From Mangrovibacter plantisponsor (GTDB lineage: Bacteria; Pseudomonadota; Gammaproteobacteria; Enterobacterales; Enterobacteriaceae), in assembly GCF_003182475.1 (NCBI RefSeq), contig NZ_QGTS01000004.1, positions 131,481-195,480 on the forward strand: a DNA stretch of 64,000 nt. Reading direction: 5' to 3'. Of the stretch, positions 50,585 through 60,296 are shown piece after piece. How positions within the stretch are numbered: position 1 is the first letter of the stretch; each line of letters opens with the position of its first letter. The position numbers were made by a program, and so were the translations under genes. The notes under the pieces were generated by a model, which saw only the letters and a list, made by a program, of their open reading frames with translations, was not told the origin of the DNA and made no database searches.

Positions 50585-53122
50585 ATGGCAGACATTCCCC
50601 AGAAGCACCAACAAATTCAGGCAGACACTCTCAACCGTTATTTACTGCTATTTAAACGTACCACCATAGAAACAGATATAGAGTCATTTACCGGGCAGGA
50701 AGCGCTGAGTGAGTCGTTTCATTATACAGTCCGTTTTACCTCACCCGAAAAAGATATTCCTGCAGATAACATCATGATGCAGCCAGCCATATTTGTTATA
50801 CGCCGCCCTAACCCGGATTATTCACGTTACCTGCCAAACCAACCCAAATGGGAATGTCTGCGGGAAATACATGGCATTATTACCACTTTTTCACGCCTGG
50901 CAACCAATAAAGATGAATCTTGTTATGAAGCCACAATTGAGCACCCGCTGGTATTACTGCGGCATTCCCGCCGCTACGCTATTTACCAACAAGTTTCGGT
51001 GCCAGAGGTTGTTACCCGTATTTTAAAATCCCATGGCCTTCACGGTTATGAAATTAACATGGATAACCTGCTATGGCGTTATCCACAGCGGGAAATGATT
51101 GTCCAGTGGGGAGAAACAGACTACGACTTTGTGCTGCGGCTATTATCAGAAACCGGTATCTGGTTCCGGTTTGAGCCTCATGAAAAAGTTGAAAATGTGA
51201 CAGTTATTGTCTTTAGCGACAGTCTGAAAATGTATATCAGAGGCCATACCATTCAGGCGCTTCCTGAAGCCGGGTTGGTGGGCAACACCTTAACTATTCG
51301 CGATATGGTAAGCCATGCACAGGTAACCCCGCGCGCCGCTCACAGCCGTAATTATTACTACCACAATAAAGAAGAACCCTTCCCGGAATCCACCGCAGAC
51401 CAGGGGCGCGAAGCCCCCTTTACGGTGGGCTGCGATTACCAGTATGGCGACAACACCCAATCAATGGGCGACCGCTATGCGGTGGCACCCGGTGAAGTGG
51501 CAGAGAGCGCATGGTTCTATGCCCGTATTCGCCACGAACGCCATTTATGTGCGCGTGTGCAGTTGCATGCCACAGCAGACGACCCGGCAATTTTGCCAGG
51601 AATGCTGGTGCAGATAACGGGGGATACACCGCAGGTATTTGAGCCTGGTTTTCTGGTTACCTCACTGGTCTGCCAGGGTGGGCGCGGGCACGGTTTCCAG
51701 GCGAAATTGTCCGGTATGCCCAAAAACAACTTAGTGGTATGGCGGCCCGCATATCGCCCTCGCCCGGTGATTACCGGTACTGTTCCGGCACGGGTTTCAG
51801 GCTCAAAACGCAACGACCAACTGGCCCGGCCGGATAAATTTGGCCGTTATAAAGTGAAATTTAGTTTTGACCGTGATGAATGGCATAAAGGTGAAGAAAG
51901 TATGCCCGTACGCCTGGCCCGAATTTACGCCGGTGACCAATATGGTATTCACTTCCCACTGCTCGATAACATGGAAGTTGCGGTTGCTTTTGAAGGCGGC
52001 GACCCCGAGCGCCCGTATATCGCCCATGTGTTGCATAACGCTTTTAATCCCGACGTGGTTAACTACACCAACAGTACCCGCAATGTTATTCGCACCCATG
52101 GCAAGAACAAATTGCGCATGGAAGATAAAAAGGGTGAGCAACATATCAAACTGGCTACTGAGCCGGGTAAATCGCAACTCAACCTGGGGCGAATGGTGGA
52201 TGCTGAGCGCAAGCCGCGGGGAGAAGGTGCAGAATTGCGTACCGATAACCATACCGCAATTCGCTCCGCAAAAGGCATCTTACTGACCACGGCTTCCCAA
52301 CCGGGTGCAAAGGGTAAGCAACTGGATATGGCGGAGACCATCCGGCAACTGGAGCAGGCCCTTGTTCTGGCGCGCAGTCTGCAAGGGAGTGCGCAACAGG
52401 CAGGTAGCGATACCGTAGATACAGGCTCTCAGCAAGAAGCAAACCAGGCGCTGCAACACCTCAACCAACCGGGAATTGTCGCCTGGGGCGATGCGGGGAT
52501 CACCCAGGTCACCCCCAAAAACCTGCAACTTTCTGCGGGTAAAGATGCCATCGTTACCGCCGAAAACCATGGCAGTATCAATATTCTGAAAACACTTTCT
52601 CTTGCCGCAGGCCAGGGGATTTCCGCTTTTGTGCGTAAAGCTGGAATTAAGCTTATTGCGGCCAGCGGTAATCTTAATTTCCAGGCGCAGCGTGGCACGT
52701 TATCTGCGCTGTCCGAGCAGAATATGCAACTTACCAGCAGCAAGGGCGAACTCCAACTCAGCGCCAAAAATGGCATATTCCTCCACAGTGGTGGGGGCGG
52801 GATACGTATTCACCCTAACGGCAGTGTTGAAATATTTTCGCCTGTCAGCATAGACCAGAAATCCCCCACACTGGCGTGGCACCCAGGGGATACCACCAAA
52901 CTGGTCGCGCCTGCTTTCAGCCCGGGAGCGTTAGGGCGCAAGGTGCAATTGTGTTGTGCTGGGGAGCCGGGGCAAGTGCTGGTAAACCAGGCGTTCAGAA
53001 TAAAAAGAGCCGACGGCTCGGTGGTTGAAGGGAAAACCGATGCCAACGGGCACTCGCCACTCCTTTCTCTTACCGAAACAGAAGCCTGCGTTGTTTCACT
53101 CAAACGGGAAGCCAAACAATGA
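50585..53122 (+). CDS. vgrG: T6SS spike protein VgrG with C-terminal adaptor domain
   Basis: 845 aa. gp27-like base (residues 1-380), gp5-like OB fold (about 400-500, KFGRYKVKFSFDRDEW), beta-prism needle with DUF2345 (about 560-740, ITQVTPKNLQLSAGKDAIVTA, LNFQAQRGTLSALSEQ) and a C-terminal transthyretin-like domain (about 775-845, ALGRKVQLCCAGEPGQVL, SVVEGKTDANGHSPLLSL). Such C-terminal domains dock the cognate effector. Start at the ATG after GGAAAG. Stop overlaps the effector gene by 4 bases, so this spike is probably dedicated to the lipase downstream. Confidence 0.95.
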   Translation: MADIPQKHQQIQADTLNRYLLLFKRTTIETDIESFTGQEALSESFHYTVRFTSPEKDIPADNIMMQPAIFVIRRPNPDYSRYLPNQPKWECLREIHGIITTFSRLATNKDESCYEATIEHPLVLLRHSRRYAIYQQVSVPEVVTRILKSHGLHGYEINMDNLLWRYPQREMIVQWGETDYDFVLRLLSETGIWFRFEPHEKVENVTVIVFSDSLKMYIRGHTIQALPEAGLVGNTLTIRDMVSHAQVTPRAAHSRNYYYHNKEEPFPESTADQGREAPFTVGCDYQYGDNTQSMGDRYAVAPGEVAESAWFYARIRHERHLCARVQLHATADDPAILPGMLVQITGDTPQVFEPGFLVTSLVCQGGRGHGFQAKLSGMPKNNLVVWRPAYRPRPVITGTVPARVSGSKRNDQLARPDKFGRYKVKFSFDRDEWHKGEESMPVRLARIYAGDQYGIHFPLLDNMEVAVAFEGGDPERPYIAHVLHNAFNPDVVNYTNSTRNVIRTHGKNKLRMEDKKGEQHIKLATEPGKSQLNLGRMVDAERKPRGEGAELRTDNHTAIRSAKGILLTTASQPGAKGKQLDMAETIRQLEQALVLARSLQGSAQQAGSDTVDTGSQQEANQALQHLNQPGIVAWGDAGITQVTPKNLQLSAGKDAIVTAENHGSINILKTLSLAAGQGISAFVRKAGIKLIAASGNLNFQAQRGTLSALSEQNMQLTSSKGELQLSAKNGIFLHSGGGGIRIHPNGSVEIFSPVSIDQKSPTLAWHPGDTTKLVAPAFSPGALGRKVQLCCAGEPGQVLVNQAFRIKRADGSVVEGKTDANGHSPLLSLTETEACVVSLKREAKQ

Positions 53123-55272
53123 GTACGCATAAGGATAATGCCAGCCCGGTTTACAACAACCATGAACTGGGGAACTTTATTGGTGTGCCGGTTGAAACCA
53201 GCGGTGCCATGCTGGTGCAGCAATTTACAGCGGGCCGGCCACTGCCCTGTATTGTGATTCTGGTTCATGGGGTAAACGACACGGGTGAAGCCTACCAGCA
53301 CCAGGAAAAAGGCATTGTTGCCGGGCTGAATACCCGCCTTGCACGCAATGATCTGCATATTCACCAATGGGGGGAACTTGGCGGGCAGACCGACTTGAGC
53401 AACCCGCCGCAGCGTATTACCGGCAGTGGCCGTTCACCTGTCATCCCTTTTCACTGGGGCTACCGTCCGGTTGACCACGCCACCTGGCTTGAAGACCAGC
53501 GCCGTTACCGGGAAGAAGTGCGTAAACTGGGGCCGGACGCCATGCTGCCTTATGATGCCTGGCTGGAAAATGATGCCAAACGCCTGAAAAAACTGAATCC
53601 TGAAGGGCGCGGTTTTCTTAACGACAACTTTGGCAATGTTCTTAACCTTGCCGGGGCAAAAGACGGCGGCACCTTTGCCAACGCCACGACTTGCCTGCCC
53701 GATATGCTGGGCCCTGGTGCTGGCGGTGTTGCCACCTGGCTTGCTGGTGGGTACAGCCGCCACTCAAAATTTAACCACAATGATTTCACCCACCCGATTT
53801 ACCAAAACCCGCACCGCATTTACCAGTTTTTTGCCGCCCAGCGCCTGGCAGATTTAATCCTGGCAATCCGCGGTAATAAAGATACTGAGTTTGATACAAT
53901 CAATATTGTGGCGCACAGCCAGGGCACCCTGCTGGCAATGCTGGCCAATATGCTGGTAAAGCGGGCAGACAGAACCCCTGCAGACTGTGTGATTCTGTGC
54001 CATTCGCCCTACTCCCTTGAACAACGCTTTATGGAAAACCGCCTGCCCGGCCGCCAGCAGACCACCCGCGCCCGCCAGCAAACCTTCGCCAACTTCTGCA
54101 ACATGATGGCCACTAACCCGAAATATTCCCCGGACGGGCGCTACGCCCCGGATTTTCTCCAGTCCATGGTCAATGACGGCACACTGGGGCTTAACCACCG
54201 CTGGCACAGCGACCCACGCCACAGCCGGAATAACTTTGGCCGGGTATATAACTATTTTTGCCCGGACGACGGCACGGTTTCACTTATCAATGTGCAGGGC
54301 ATGGGCTGGCGTGGCATTCCGGACACCCTTGCCCGCAAGCACCCCAATCTGTTCCAGCGCGTCTTCAGCCAGCGCTACCCTGTGGGCGGGAACCCGGCGC
54401 AGGCACCGTTTGAAAAACTCCCTGAACAGCCCGGCGATTTTATCTACGACAGTTGGCCCACCAATGCCAGTTACCCATGGAACAGTGAGGTCACCGTTAA
54501 CGGTGATGCCCTGCCTGAAGTGTTCACCTTTACCCTGATGGGCCATACCCCCGATGAAGGCAGGCAACGCTACCACAGCGGTATTGGGCGCGAAGACCGC
54601 TACATTGACTATTCTGCCCGGTCATACAGCCTGGTCTGGCAGGTAAAAGAGAACCGCAAGGTTATCAATTTGTACGGCCAACCACCCCGCCCCGGGCAGA
54701 AACTGACCGATAAAGAGATAGCGGGTATTAACGCTCATTACCAAACCACCTTTACCTCGGGTTATGTGGGTGGCAACCCACAGCATAGGGAGTATGTGCT
54801 GTTTCGTAATAAAACCGATGAAGAGATTGACCAGATGGAAAAATATGGCGACCCGGTAAAACTGAGCCAGCACTCCTCAATAGTGATGAGCCCGGATGTA
54901 CCCGAAAAAGTTATGGCCTGGGACCTGGCAATAGGCAACTGCATGGCCTTTGAAGACCCGGATTTCTGGCAACGCCTGATTCGCCAGGCAGACTGGCGGC
55001 ACTGGAATAACCCGGATGAATTTACCAGGGAATATTATAAAACGGGTGAATTAAATATAGACAAGACTAAAATCTACATGAACAAGCCTGATGCAATATT
55101 ACCCACAGGTGAGTTTGGTGTTGTTAATGAATATGCACCCGCAGAGCGCACAGAACCCCCACGCCACCCACAAGACCCGCACCCACAAGTTACCCCCCTG
55201 CCCCAGTGGGATATGCCCGCCCCAGCGGGTACCCCATTGCCCAATGCCAACCACAGATGGAACAAACCATGA
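53119..55272 (+). CDS. T6SS lipase effector, DUF3274/Tle3-like
   Basis: 717 aa, alpha/beta hydrolase without signal peptide, as expected for a VgrG-carried effector. Oxyanion-side CIVILVHGVNDTGEAY (residues 46-61 approx.), nucleophile elbow IVAHSQGTLLAM with Ser267, acidic PDDGTVSLINVQGM as candidate catalytic Asp region. DUF3274-type C-terminal half. Predicted to attack phospholipids in the target periplasm. Coupled to vgrG (ATGA) and to the lipoprotein gene (ATGA), a tight effector-immunity cassette. Confidence 0.88.
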   Translation: MSTHKDNASPVYNNHELGNFIGVPVETSGAMLVQQFTAGRPLPCIVILVHGVNDTGEAYQHQEKGIVAGLNTRLARNDLHIHQWGELGGQTDLSNPPQRITGSGRSPVIPFHWGYRPVDHATWLEDQRRYREEVRKLGPDAMLPYDAWLENDAKRLKKLNPEGRGFLNDNFGNVLNLAGAKDGGTFANATTCLPDMLGPGAGGVATWLAGGYSRHSKFNHNDFTHPIYQNPHRIYQFFAAQRLADLILAIRGNKDTEFDTINIVAHSQGTLLAMLANMLVKRADRTPADCVILCHSPYSLEQRFMENRLPGRQQTTRARQQTFANFCNMMATNPKYSPDGRYAPDFLQSMVNDGTLGLNHRWHSDPRHSRNNFGRVYNYFCPDDGTVSLINVQGMGWRGIPDTLARKHPNLFQRVFSQRYPVGGNPAQAPFEKLPEQPGDFIYDSWPTNASYPWNSEVTVNGDALPEVFTFTLMGHTPDEGRQRYHSGIGREDRYIDYSARSYSLVWQVKENRKVINLYGQPPRPGQKLTDKEIAGINAHYQTTFTSGYVGGNPQHREYVLFRNKTDEEIDQMEKYGDPVKLSQHSSIVMSPDVPEKVMAWDLAIGNCMAFEDPDFWQRLIRQADWRHWNNPDEFTREYYKTGELNIDKTKIYMNKPDAILPTGEFGVVNEYAPAERTEPPRHPQDPHPQVTPLPQWDMPAPAGTPLPNANHRWNKP

Positions 55273-55997
55273 ACCCGGTTAAAAAAAGAGTATTACGGCG
55301 CAGCCTGTTAGCGCTACTGGCCTGCGGGTTACTCGCCGCCTGCCACCCACGCCAGCCACCGGTGCAGGTGGTGTACCGCTTCGATGAGCACCGCTGGCTG
55401 GAGCTTAAAGGCTGGCACTGTGAAGGTGAACTGTGGTTTATTGACCAGCAGCGGGGCATTCGCAGTGAAGTCAAACCCCAGTTTTATCGTATTTTTACCA
55501 AACCCTATATCAATGCCTCTGAACGCTATATCGCCATTCCCTCCTGGCGCACGAAAGGTGTGATGAGTATTTCTAAAGACTACGGGCGTACATGGCAAAA
55601 CTCGTCTGTCAATGGTGCTGAAGATGACGGTACCACCAGCCCCTCTTATGATGACATCGTCTCACTTACCGTGGTTAATGATCAGGGCTTCCTGCTGACC
55701 AGACAGGGCCGGATTTATATGTCCTCCCACCCCTTTGATGACCCCAGGCTGGCGCCCGGCGGCCCCGGTATTGATTACACCATTATGTTTCGTGGCCAAC
55801 CCCGTCAGCGCCATACCTCACCGCAATTCCCGGGACCAGGGTGGGGCCTTGAATATATCGATCCGCCACGGGTGCTTCACAAGCTGGTTATCCAATATAA
55901 AACCAACTTCCAGAACCTGCCGGAAGCCATTCCGGAAGTGAAAGATTACCGCGGCTGGACACATATGCGCTGCGATTTGGGTGCCGGGCTGAAATAG
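55269..55997 (+). CDS. Tli-like T6SS immunity lipoprotein
   Basis: 242 aa from the ATG at 55269 overlapping the effector stop. Signal peptide with lipobox LLAAC (KKRVLRRSLLALLACGLLAAC), so periplasmic and membrane-anchored. Body: WLELKGWHCEGELWFIDQ, YIAIPSWRTKGVMSISKDYGRTW (beta-propeller/BNR-like blade), GFLLTRQGRIYMSSHPF. Resembles Tli3-type immunity proteins. It should neutralise the lipase in the periplasm. Confidence 0.82.
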   Translation: MNPVKKRVLRRSLLALLACGLLAACHPRQPPVQVVYRFDEHRWLELKGWHCEGELWFIDQQRGIRSEVKPQFYRIFTKPYINASERYIAIPSWRTKGVMSISKDYGRTWQNSSVNGAEDDGTTSPSYDDIVSLTVVNDQGFLLTRQGRIYMSSHPFDDPRLAPGGPGIDYTIMFRGQPRQRHTSPQFPGPGWGLEYIDPPRVLHKLVIQYKTNFQNLPEAIPEVKDYRGWTHMRCDLGAGLK

Positions 55998-56070
55998 TAC
56001 TTAAACGCTTTTCAACGAAACCAGATTTCTTTCAAATCATTAACAAACACACTTATAAAGGGATTTTCAG

Positions 56071-56331
56071 ATGATTCGACAACGTGTTATTCGCCTGGGC
56101 GATAAACTCAGCAGAGGTGGCTCCGTTACCCAGGCCAGCGGTGCACTCTTTGGCGGAATACCTGTTGCGCTGGCGGGCGATCAGGCATTGTGTGCCATTC
56201 ACGGCCCAACCATTGTTGCAGAAGGTTACCCGGGATGGCTGATGAATGGCCGCCTTGTCGCCGTTGAACCATGCCATACACAATGTGGTTGTTCCCTCAT
56301 CTCTTCCTTAGCCGATGCCGGGGTATGCTGA
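56071..56331 (+). CDS. PAAR-domain spike tip protein
   Basis: 86 aa single-domain PAAR protein: VIRLGDKLSRGGSVTQASG, FGGIPVALAGDQALCAIHG, PTIVAEG, AVEPCHTQCGCSLISS. His and Cys residues bind the tip zinc. It sharpens the VgrG needle. Stop is directly followed by the next gene's ATG. Confidence 0.93.
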   Translation: MIRQRVIRLGDKLSRGGSVTQASGALFGGIPVALAGDQALCAIHGPTIVAEGYPGWLMNGRLVAVEPCHTQCGCSLISSLADAGVC

Positions 56332-57759
56332 ATGATATACTTACGTCATCCTTTACCCGAAAACCCTTATCCCAGTGCGGATACGCTTCATTTCCCTCAC
56401 AAAACAGCCTGGATTACGGTACTGTGCACCACCATCGTTGTGCTGGTACTCGGTTTAACAACACTGGATGAAACAACGCTTACCTTATCCAGGTTGGTGC
56501 AAAAAACCGTGCTACTCCCGTTTCTTTCCGGGGCTCTGGTTATAAGCCTGTTTCTCTGTGCCTGTTTATTCAGAAAACTACGGCACTGGAACCGTGACTC
56601 GCTTTATGAACAGCATCGTATATGGTGGAAAGACAAAACATCTGAGGCGATACAAATCGCTGAGCACGCTTCTCTTTTCCCGGTAGATAATGCAACACTA
56701 AAAATACTGAATCTGGAAGGAGAAATGCCCGCCAGTAAAGACATTCCCCGAAAACTACCTGTCGCGCCAGATGAACATAATGGCCTTAGCCGCCTCCAGC
56801 AGGCATTGTCATTACTCCTGAAAAAACTGTCGTTTTCTGCAGTGCAACAGCCTGAAGCACTAAGTGAAGTATGGTTGTTTATTCGCCATGGCAATGAAGA
56901 GGTATTTCAGGATGCCATCACACTGTTCAGCCAATATTACCCACAGTTTCACAAGGTGACTTTCCACACCGAGGCGACCACTCCTGACAGAAACATGCTG
57001 GATAAGTGGATAGCAGATGGTTTCAAGGGTTTCAGACTACTGATTATGCTGGAGCTCCACACTGAACCAGAAGATGAATTTTGTGAGCACGGTACAGCCT
57101 TCTTGTTCTGCTGGAATGAGCAAGTGGCATCACAGCATGTCCCGGTCTGGTACTTTAGCAGTGTCACCAGCCCATTAAATACGTTAACAAAAACAGTACA
57201 AACACTGTTTACCACTGAACGGGTACCTTGCACTGAGTTACGCCGCCTGTGGCGCACCAACATCAATGGAGAAGGCAAATATTTACTGGAGGAGGCCATA
57301 AATGCCGCAGGGCTTCCCCCCGGTAGCCAAAAGTGGCATACCCTGCAACCTACTGACCAATGGAGTACGGGGTATTCCTGGCTTATGTTGGAATGGGCCG
57401 CCAGTGCGGTTCGCCATGGCCAACAAGGGCAGCTACTGGCGGCAGCGCCTTCACTCAGTGAAATCAATGTCACCCACCTGAGCAGCTATGTGCCTTACCA
57501 TGAAACTGACTATGAGACGCGGGAAGCTCAAAGCTTTAAATATACCCTGTTCGCCTCGCTTTCAATGGGGTTATGTACCATTCTCGCCAGTAACTTATTG
57601 AGCTTCATCTTTTTAACAGGAACCGCGGAGGGAAATATATCTGATGCCTTGATTTTTAGTGTGTTAGCGTTCTATATCATCATATTGGTGGTAATTTTAT
57701 TCAACGAGCTCAGGTACCAAAGACAACTATTCAGACAGCTGAAATTCTACTATTACTAA
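56332..57759 (+). CDS. Unknown membrane protein encoded behind PAAR
   Basis: 475 aa, family not recognised. Two N-terminal membrane helices (about 28-45 and 60-80), a 330-residue cytoplasmic or periplasmic domain (SEVWLFIRHGNEEVFQDAI, FRLLIMLELHTEPEDEF, SWLMLEWAASAVRHGQQ) and two C-terminal helices (about 405-430 and 440-462) ending KFYYY. TGAATG junction with the PAAR gene indicates the same operon. It might be a further effector, an immunity factor or an assembly protein of the type VI system. The core signature WLFIRHGNEEVF could help a search. Confidence 0.75.
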   Translation: MIYLRHPLPENPYPSADTLHFPHKTAWITVLCTTIVVLVLGLTTLDETTLTLSRLVQKTVLLPFLSGALVISLFLCACLFRKLRHWNRDSLYEQHRIWWKDKTSEAIQIAEHASLFPVDNATLKILNLEGEMPASKDIPRKLPVAPDEHNGLSRLQQALSLLLKKLSFSAVQQPEALSEVWLFIRHGNEEVFQDAITLFSQYYPQFHKVTFHTEATTPDRNMLDKWIADGFKGFRLLIMLELHTEPEDEFCEHGTAFLFCWNEQVASQHVPVWYFSSVTSPLNTLTKTVQTLFTTERVPCTELRRLWRTNINGEGKYLLEEAINAAGLPPGSQKWHTLQPTDQWSTGYSWLMLEWAASAVRHGQQGQLLAAAPSLSEINVTHLSSYVPYHETDYETREAQSFKYTLFASLSMGLCTILASNLLSFIFLTGTAEGNISDALIFSVLAFYIIILVVILFNELRYQRQLFRQLKFYYY

Positions 57760-57772
57760 GCTAAGCCCAAAA

Positions 57773-57790
57773 GCCCGGTGACTCCCGGGC
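57773..57790. other. GC-rich dyad behind the T6SS island
   Basis: GCCCGG-tgactc-CCGGGC just behind the last island gene, without a T-tract. May help termination. The remaining bases to 58025 hold no credible gene. Confidence 0.4.
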
Positions 57791-58025
57791 AACAAACCGC
57801 CCGTTATCTGCAAGCCCCGAACCACTTCCATAGAAAATACTTATACCTTGCATATTACCCTCAGGTTTATTGTGCCATTGCCGATAGCACTTCAGGATTC
57901 AATAAAAAAACCTGCATCACTACCCTGCATAACTTTCTGGCTCCCACCGGCACAGAAGCGCATTAGCCGTTTCTGGCCCCTGGCCGCTGTGCGCAAGTGT
58001 TCTATTTGAGTGTTAAGGAGTCTGT

Positions 58026-60026
58026 ATGCGATTAATTCCGGCGCGTTTATCCGGGAAGTTGCTTTCCGGTGGTGTCATCATTCTGGCCGTCACAGTGCTG
58101 ATTGTGTATTTCACCATGCAGTGGTTCGCCCGGCCGCGAATCATTGATGCCAGCAACGAACTGATTCTCCAGGCGGGAAATAACCTGACCGCCAATATTG
58201 ACCAGCAACTGAAAAAGATTGAAGGCCAGGCCATCAGTATGGCCCGCCTGGCGGAACAACTTCCCCACCAGGATGCGCTCTACAAAGACGCATTACCGGG
58301 CATGATAGATGCCCAGCAAAACGACACCATTGCGGGCGGCGGTATCTGGCCAGAGCCAAATGCCTTCAGCGAAGGTGAGGCCCGGCACAGCTTTTTCTGG
58401 GCCCGGGGAAGTGACGGTAAGTTGACCTTTTCCAATGGCTATAACGACCCGTCCACTGCGGATTACCATAACGAAAGCTGGTACACCGCGGTGAAAAGCG
58501 CACCGGGGAACCAGTGTACCTGGTCTGAAGTTTACCAGGACCCGGTCTCTGGCGTGAATATGGTTACCTGCAGTGTGCCTTACCATAATGCAGCAGGCCA
58601 GTTTGCCGGGGTCGCCACCATTGATGTCCAGCTTGATAATCTCGGCGCCTACCTGCAAAAAAGCGGTACGGTGACAGGTGGCTATACCTTTGTACTGGAC
58701 GCCACCAAACAACTTATTTTTTCTCCTGCCTCACATGAAAAACAGTTGATGTCGCTGGCACAACTGGCGGAAAAACAGCCCTGGCTCGCACCGGTCAATA
58801 ACGCCGTTAACCAGTTTCACAATGAAGCCAGTGTTACCGCCGTGGCCAACCTGAAAGACCCGTTACTGGGTGAACATGCGCAGGTCAGCCTGTTCCGCAT
58901 GAAAGGGACTGGCTGGGTCATCGGCCTGGTTACCCCGGATGCCAGAGTATCGGGCCTGGCCGCAACCATCACCCACGGTATTTTGTTGATTCTGGTTCCC
59001 GTTCTGGCTGTACTGATGCTGGGTTTCTGGGTAATCAGTAAAACTATTACACGCAGGCTGAATGCCACACAGCAGGCACTGCATGAAATTGCCCATGGCG
59101 ATGGCGACCTGACCCGGCGGCTCGACGATAGCGGTGAAGATGAATTAGCGGGGATTGCACACGCCTTTAACCAGTTTGCCGATAAAATTGCCGGTGTGGT
59201 ACGTAGCGCCCAAAGCACCAGTGAAATTGTCGCCCGGGGGGCAACCTCGCTGGCAGACAACAACAGTGGGCTGGCGGATAAAATCGCCGGCCAGGCTGCT
59301 GCTCTGGAAGAAAGTGCGGCAGCAATGGAGCAACTGAATGCCACCGTGCGCCAGAATGCCGACAACGTGCGTATTGCCGACCAACTGGCCGAAAAAACAG
59401 CGGGTACCGCACAGCAAAATGACCAGGTAATGAAGCAGGTTATCAGCTCCATGAATAATATCCGCCAGGCTTCTGGCCGGGTGGGTGAGATCCTGCGTGT
59501 TATTGATGACATTACCTTCCAGACTAATATTCTGGCACTGAACGCCTCGGTAGAAGCCGCCCGTGCGGGGGAACAAGGGCGCGGCTTTGCTGTTGTGGCG
59601 GGAGAAGTGAGGTTACTGGCACAACGCAGTGCCACAGCATCTCATGAAATAAAGGCTCTGATTGATGATTCTAACAACCATGTGTTAGCCGGAAGCCAGT
59701 TTATCGACAATGCAGGAAAACAACTGGCGCAACTGGTCAATGATGTGGACCAGGTGAAAAATATTATGGCGGAAATACGTGTTGCCGGAGATGAGCAAAG
59801 CAAAGGGATTGATGAAGTCACCCGGGCGGTCAGCCAGATGGAACAGACCGTAGCAGAAAACCTCACAACAATTAACCAGACCGCTCATAACACCGCACTG
59901 TTGCGCCAGGAAGCGCAGGAACTTGCCAGTGAAATAGCCGTGTTCCGTGTTAGTGAGCAGGTACAGGAAACACCAGTGGTTCAGATGAGGCCAGTGCAGG
60001 TATCTGCCCTGCCGGCACCAGTATAA
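58026..60026 (+). CDS. Methyl-accepting chemotaxis protein (dCache type)
   Basis: 666 aa. Membrane helix about 13-33, periplasmic dCache_1-like sensor (about 40-310: WARGSDGKLTFSNGYNDPSTADYHNESWYTAV, GVATIDVQLDNLGAYL), second helix about 318-340, HAMP (TRRLNATQQALHEIAHGDGDLTRRL) and a signalling domain with the conserved tip FQTNILALNASVEAARAGEQGRGFAVVAGEVR. No NWETF-type C-terminal pentapeptide, so it depends on other receptors for CheR/CheB tethering. Ligand unknown; dCache receptors commonly bind amino acids or organic acids. Confidence 0.93.
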   Translation: MRLIPARLSGKLLSGGVIILAVTVLIVYFTMQWFARPRIIDASNELILQAGNNLTANIDQQLKKIEGQAISMARLAEQLPHQDALYKDALPGMIDAQQNDTIAGGGIWPEPNAFSEGEARHSFFWARGSDGKLTFSNGYNDPSTADYHNESWYTAVKSAPGNQCTWSEVYQDPVSGVNMVTCSVPYHNAAGQFAGVATIDVQLDNLGAYLQKSGTVTGGYTFVLDATKQLIFSPASHEKQLMSLAQLAEKQPWLAPVNNAVNQFHNEASVTAVANLKDPLLGEHAQVSLFRMKGTGWVIGLVTPDARVSGLAATITHGILLILVPVLAVLMLGFWVISKTITRRLNATQQALHEIAHGDGDLTRRLDDSGEDELAGIAHAFNQFADKIAGVVRSAQSTSEIVARGATSLADNNSGLADKIAGQAAALEESAAAMEQLNATVRQNADNVRIADQLAEKTAGTAQQNDQVMKQVISSMNNIRQASGRVGEILRVIDDITFQTNILALNASVEAARAGEQGRGFAVVAGEVRLLAQRSATASHEIKALIDDSNNHVLAGSQFIDNAGKQLAQLVNDVDQVKNIMAEIRVAGDEQSKGIDEVTRAVSQMEQTVAENLTTINQTAHNTALLRQEAQELASEIAVFRVSEQVQETPVVQMRPVQVSALPAPV

Positions 60027-60090
60027 TCTGCCGGAATGGCACCGGATGGTGCCATTTCCTGTGCAGCGTTCACCGCACTTTTTATAGCAA

Positions 60091-60190
60091 GAGAGCCAGT
60101 CACCTGGCTCTCAGATTGATGAAAAAGAAGGGAAAAGCGTGGTTTTCCCTTCTTTTTAGTGAGCAGCCGAAAATCAATGAATTGATTTTC
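60091..60190. terminator. Three consecutive hairpins between convergent genes
   Basis: GAGAGCCAG-tcac-CTGGCTCTC (60091-60112), a perfect 15-bp stem AAAAAGAAGGGAAAA (60122-60136) with TTTTCCCTTCTTTTT (60143-60157), and GAAAATCAA-tgaa-TTGATTTTC (60169-60190). The middle one is a strong bidirectional terminator between the receptor and the GGDEF-EAL gene. Confidence 0.88.
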
Positions 60191-60296
60191 CTGGTTTTTA
60201 TTGGGCGACACCCTCCCGCTCTGTGCGAAAATGAGTTTTGTCACCAGGCTCTCTTTATTTCTTTCAGAGCGTAAAAGCGCCCGATACTGGCAAAGA

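Noticed and set aside
57778-57966. 62-codon ORF behind the T6SS island
   Set aside because: GTG start lies within a GC-rich hairpin without a ribosome site, and composition is not coding-like.
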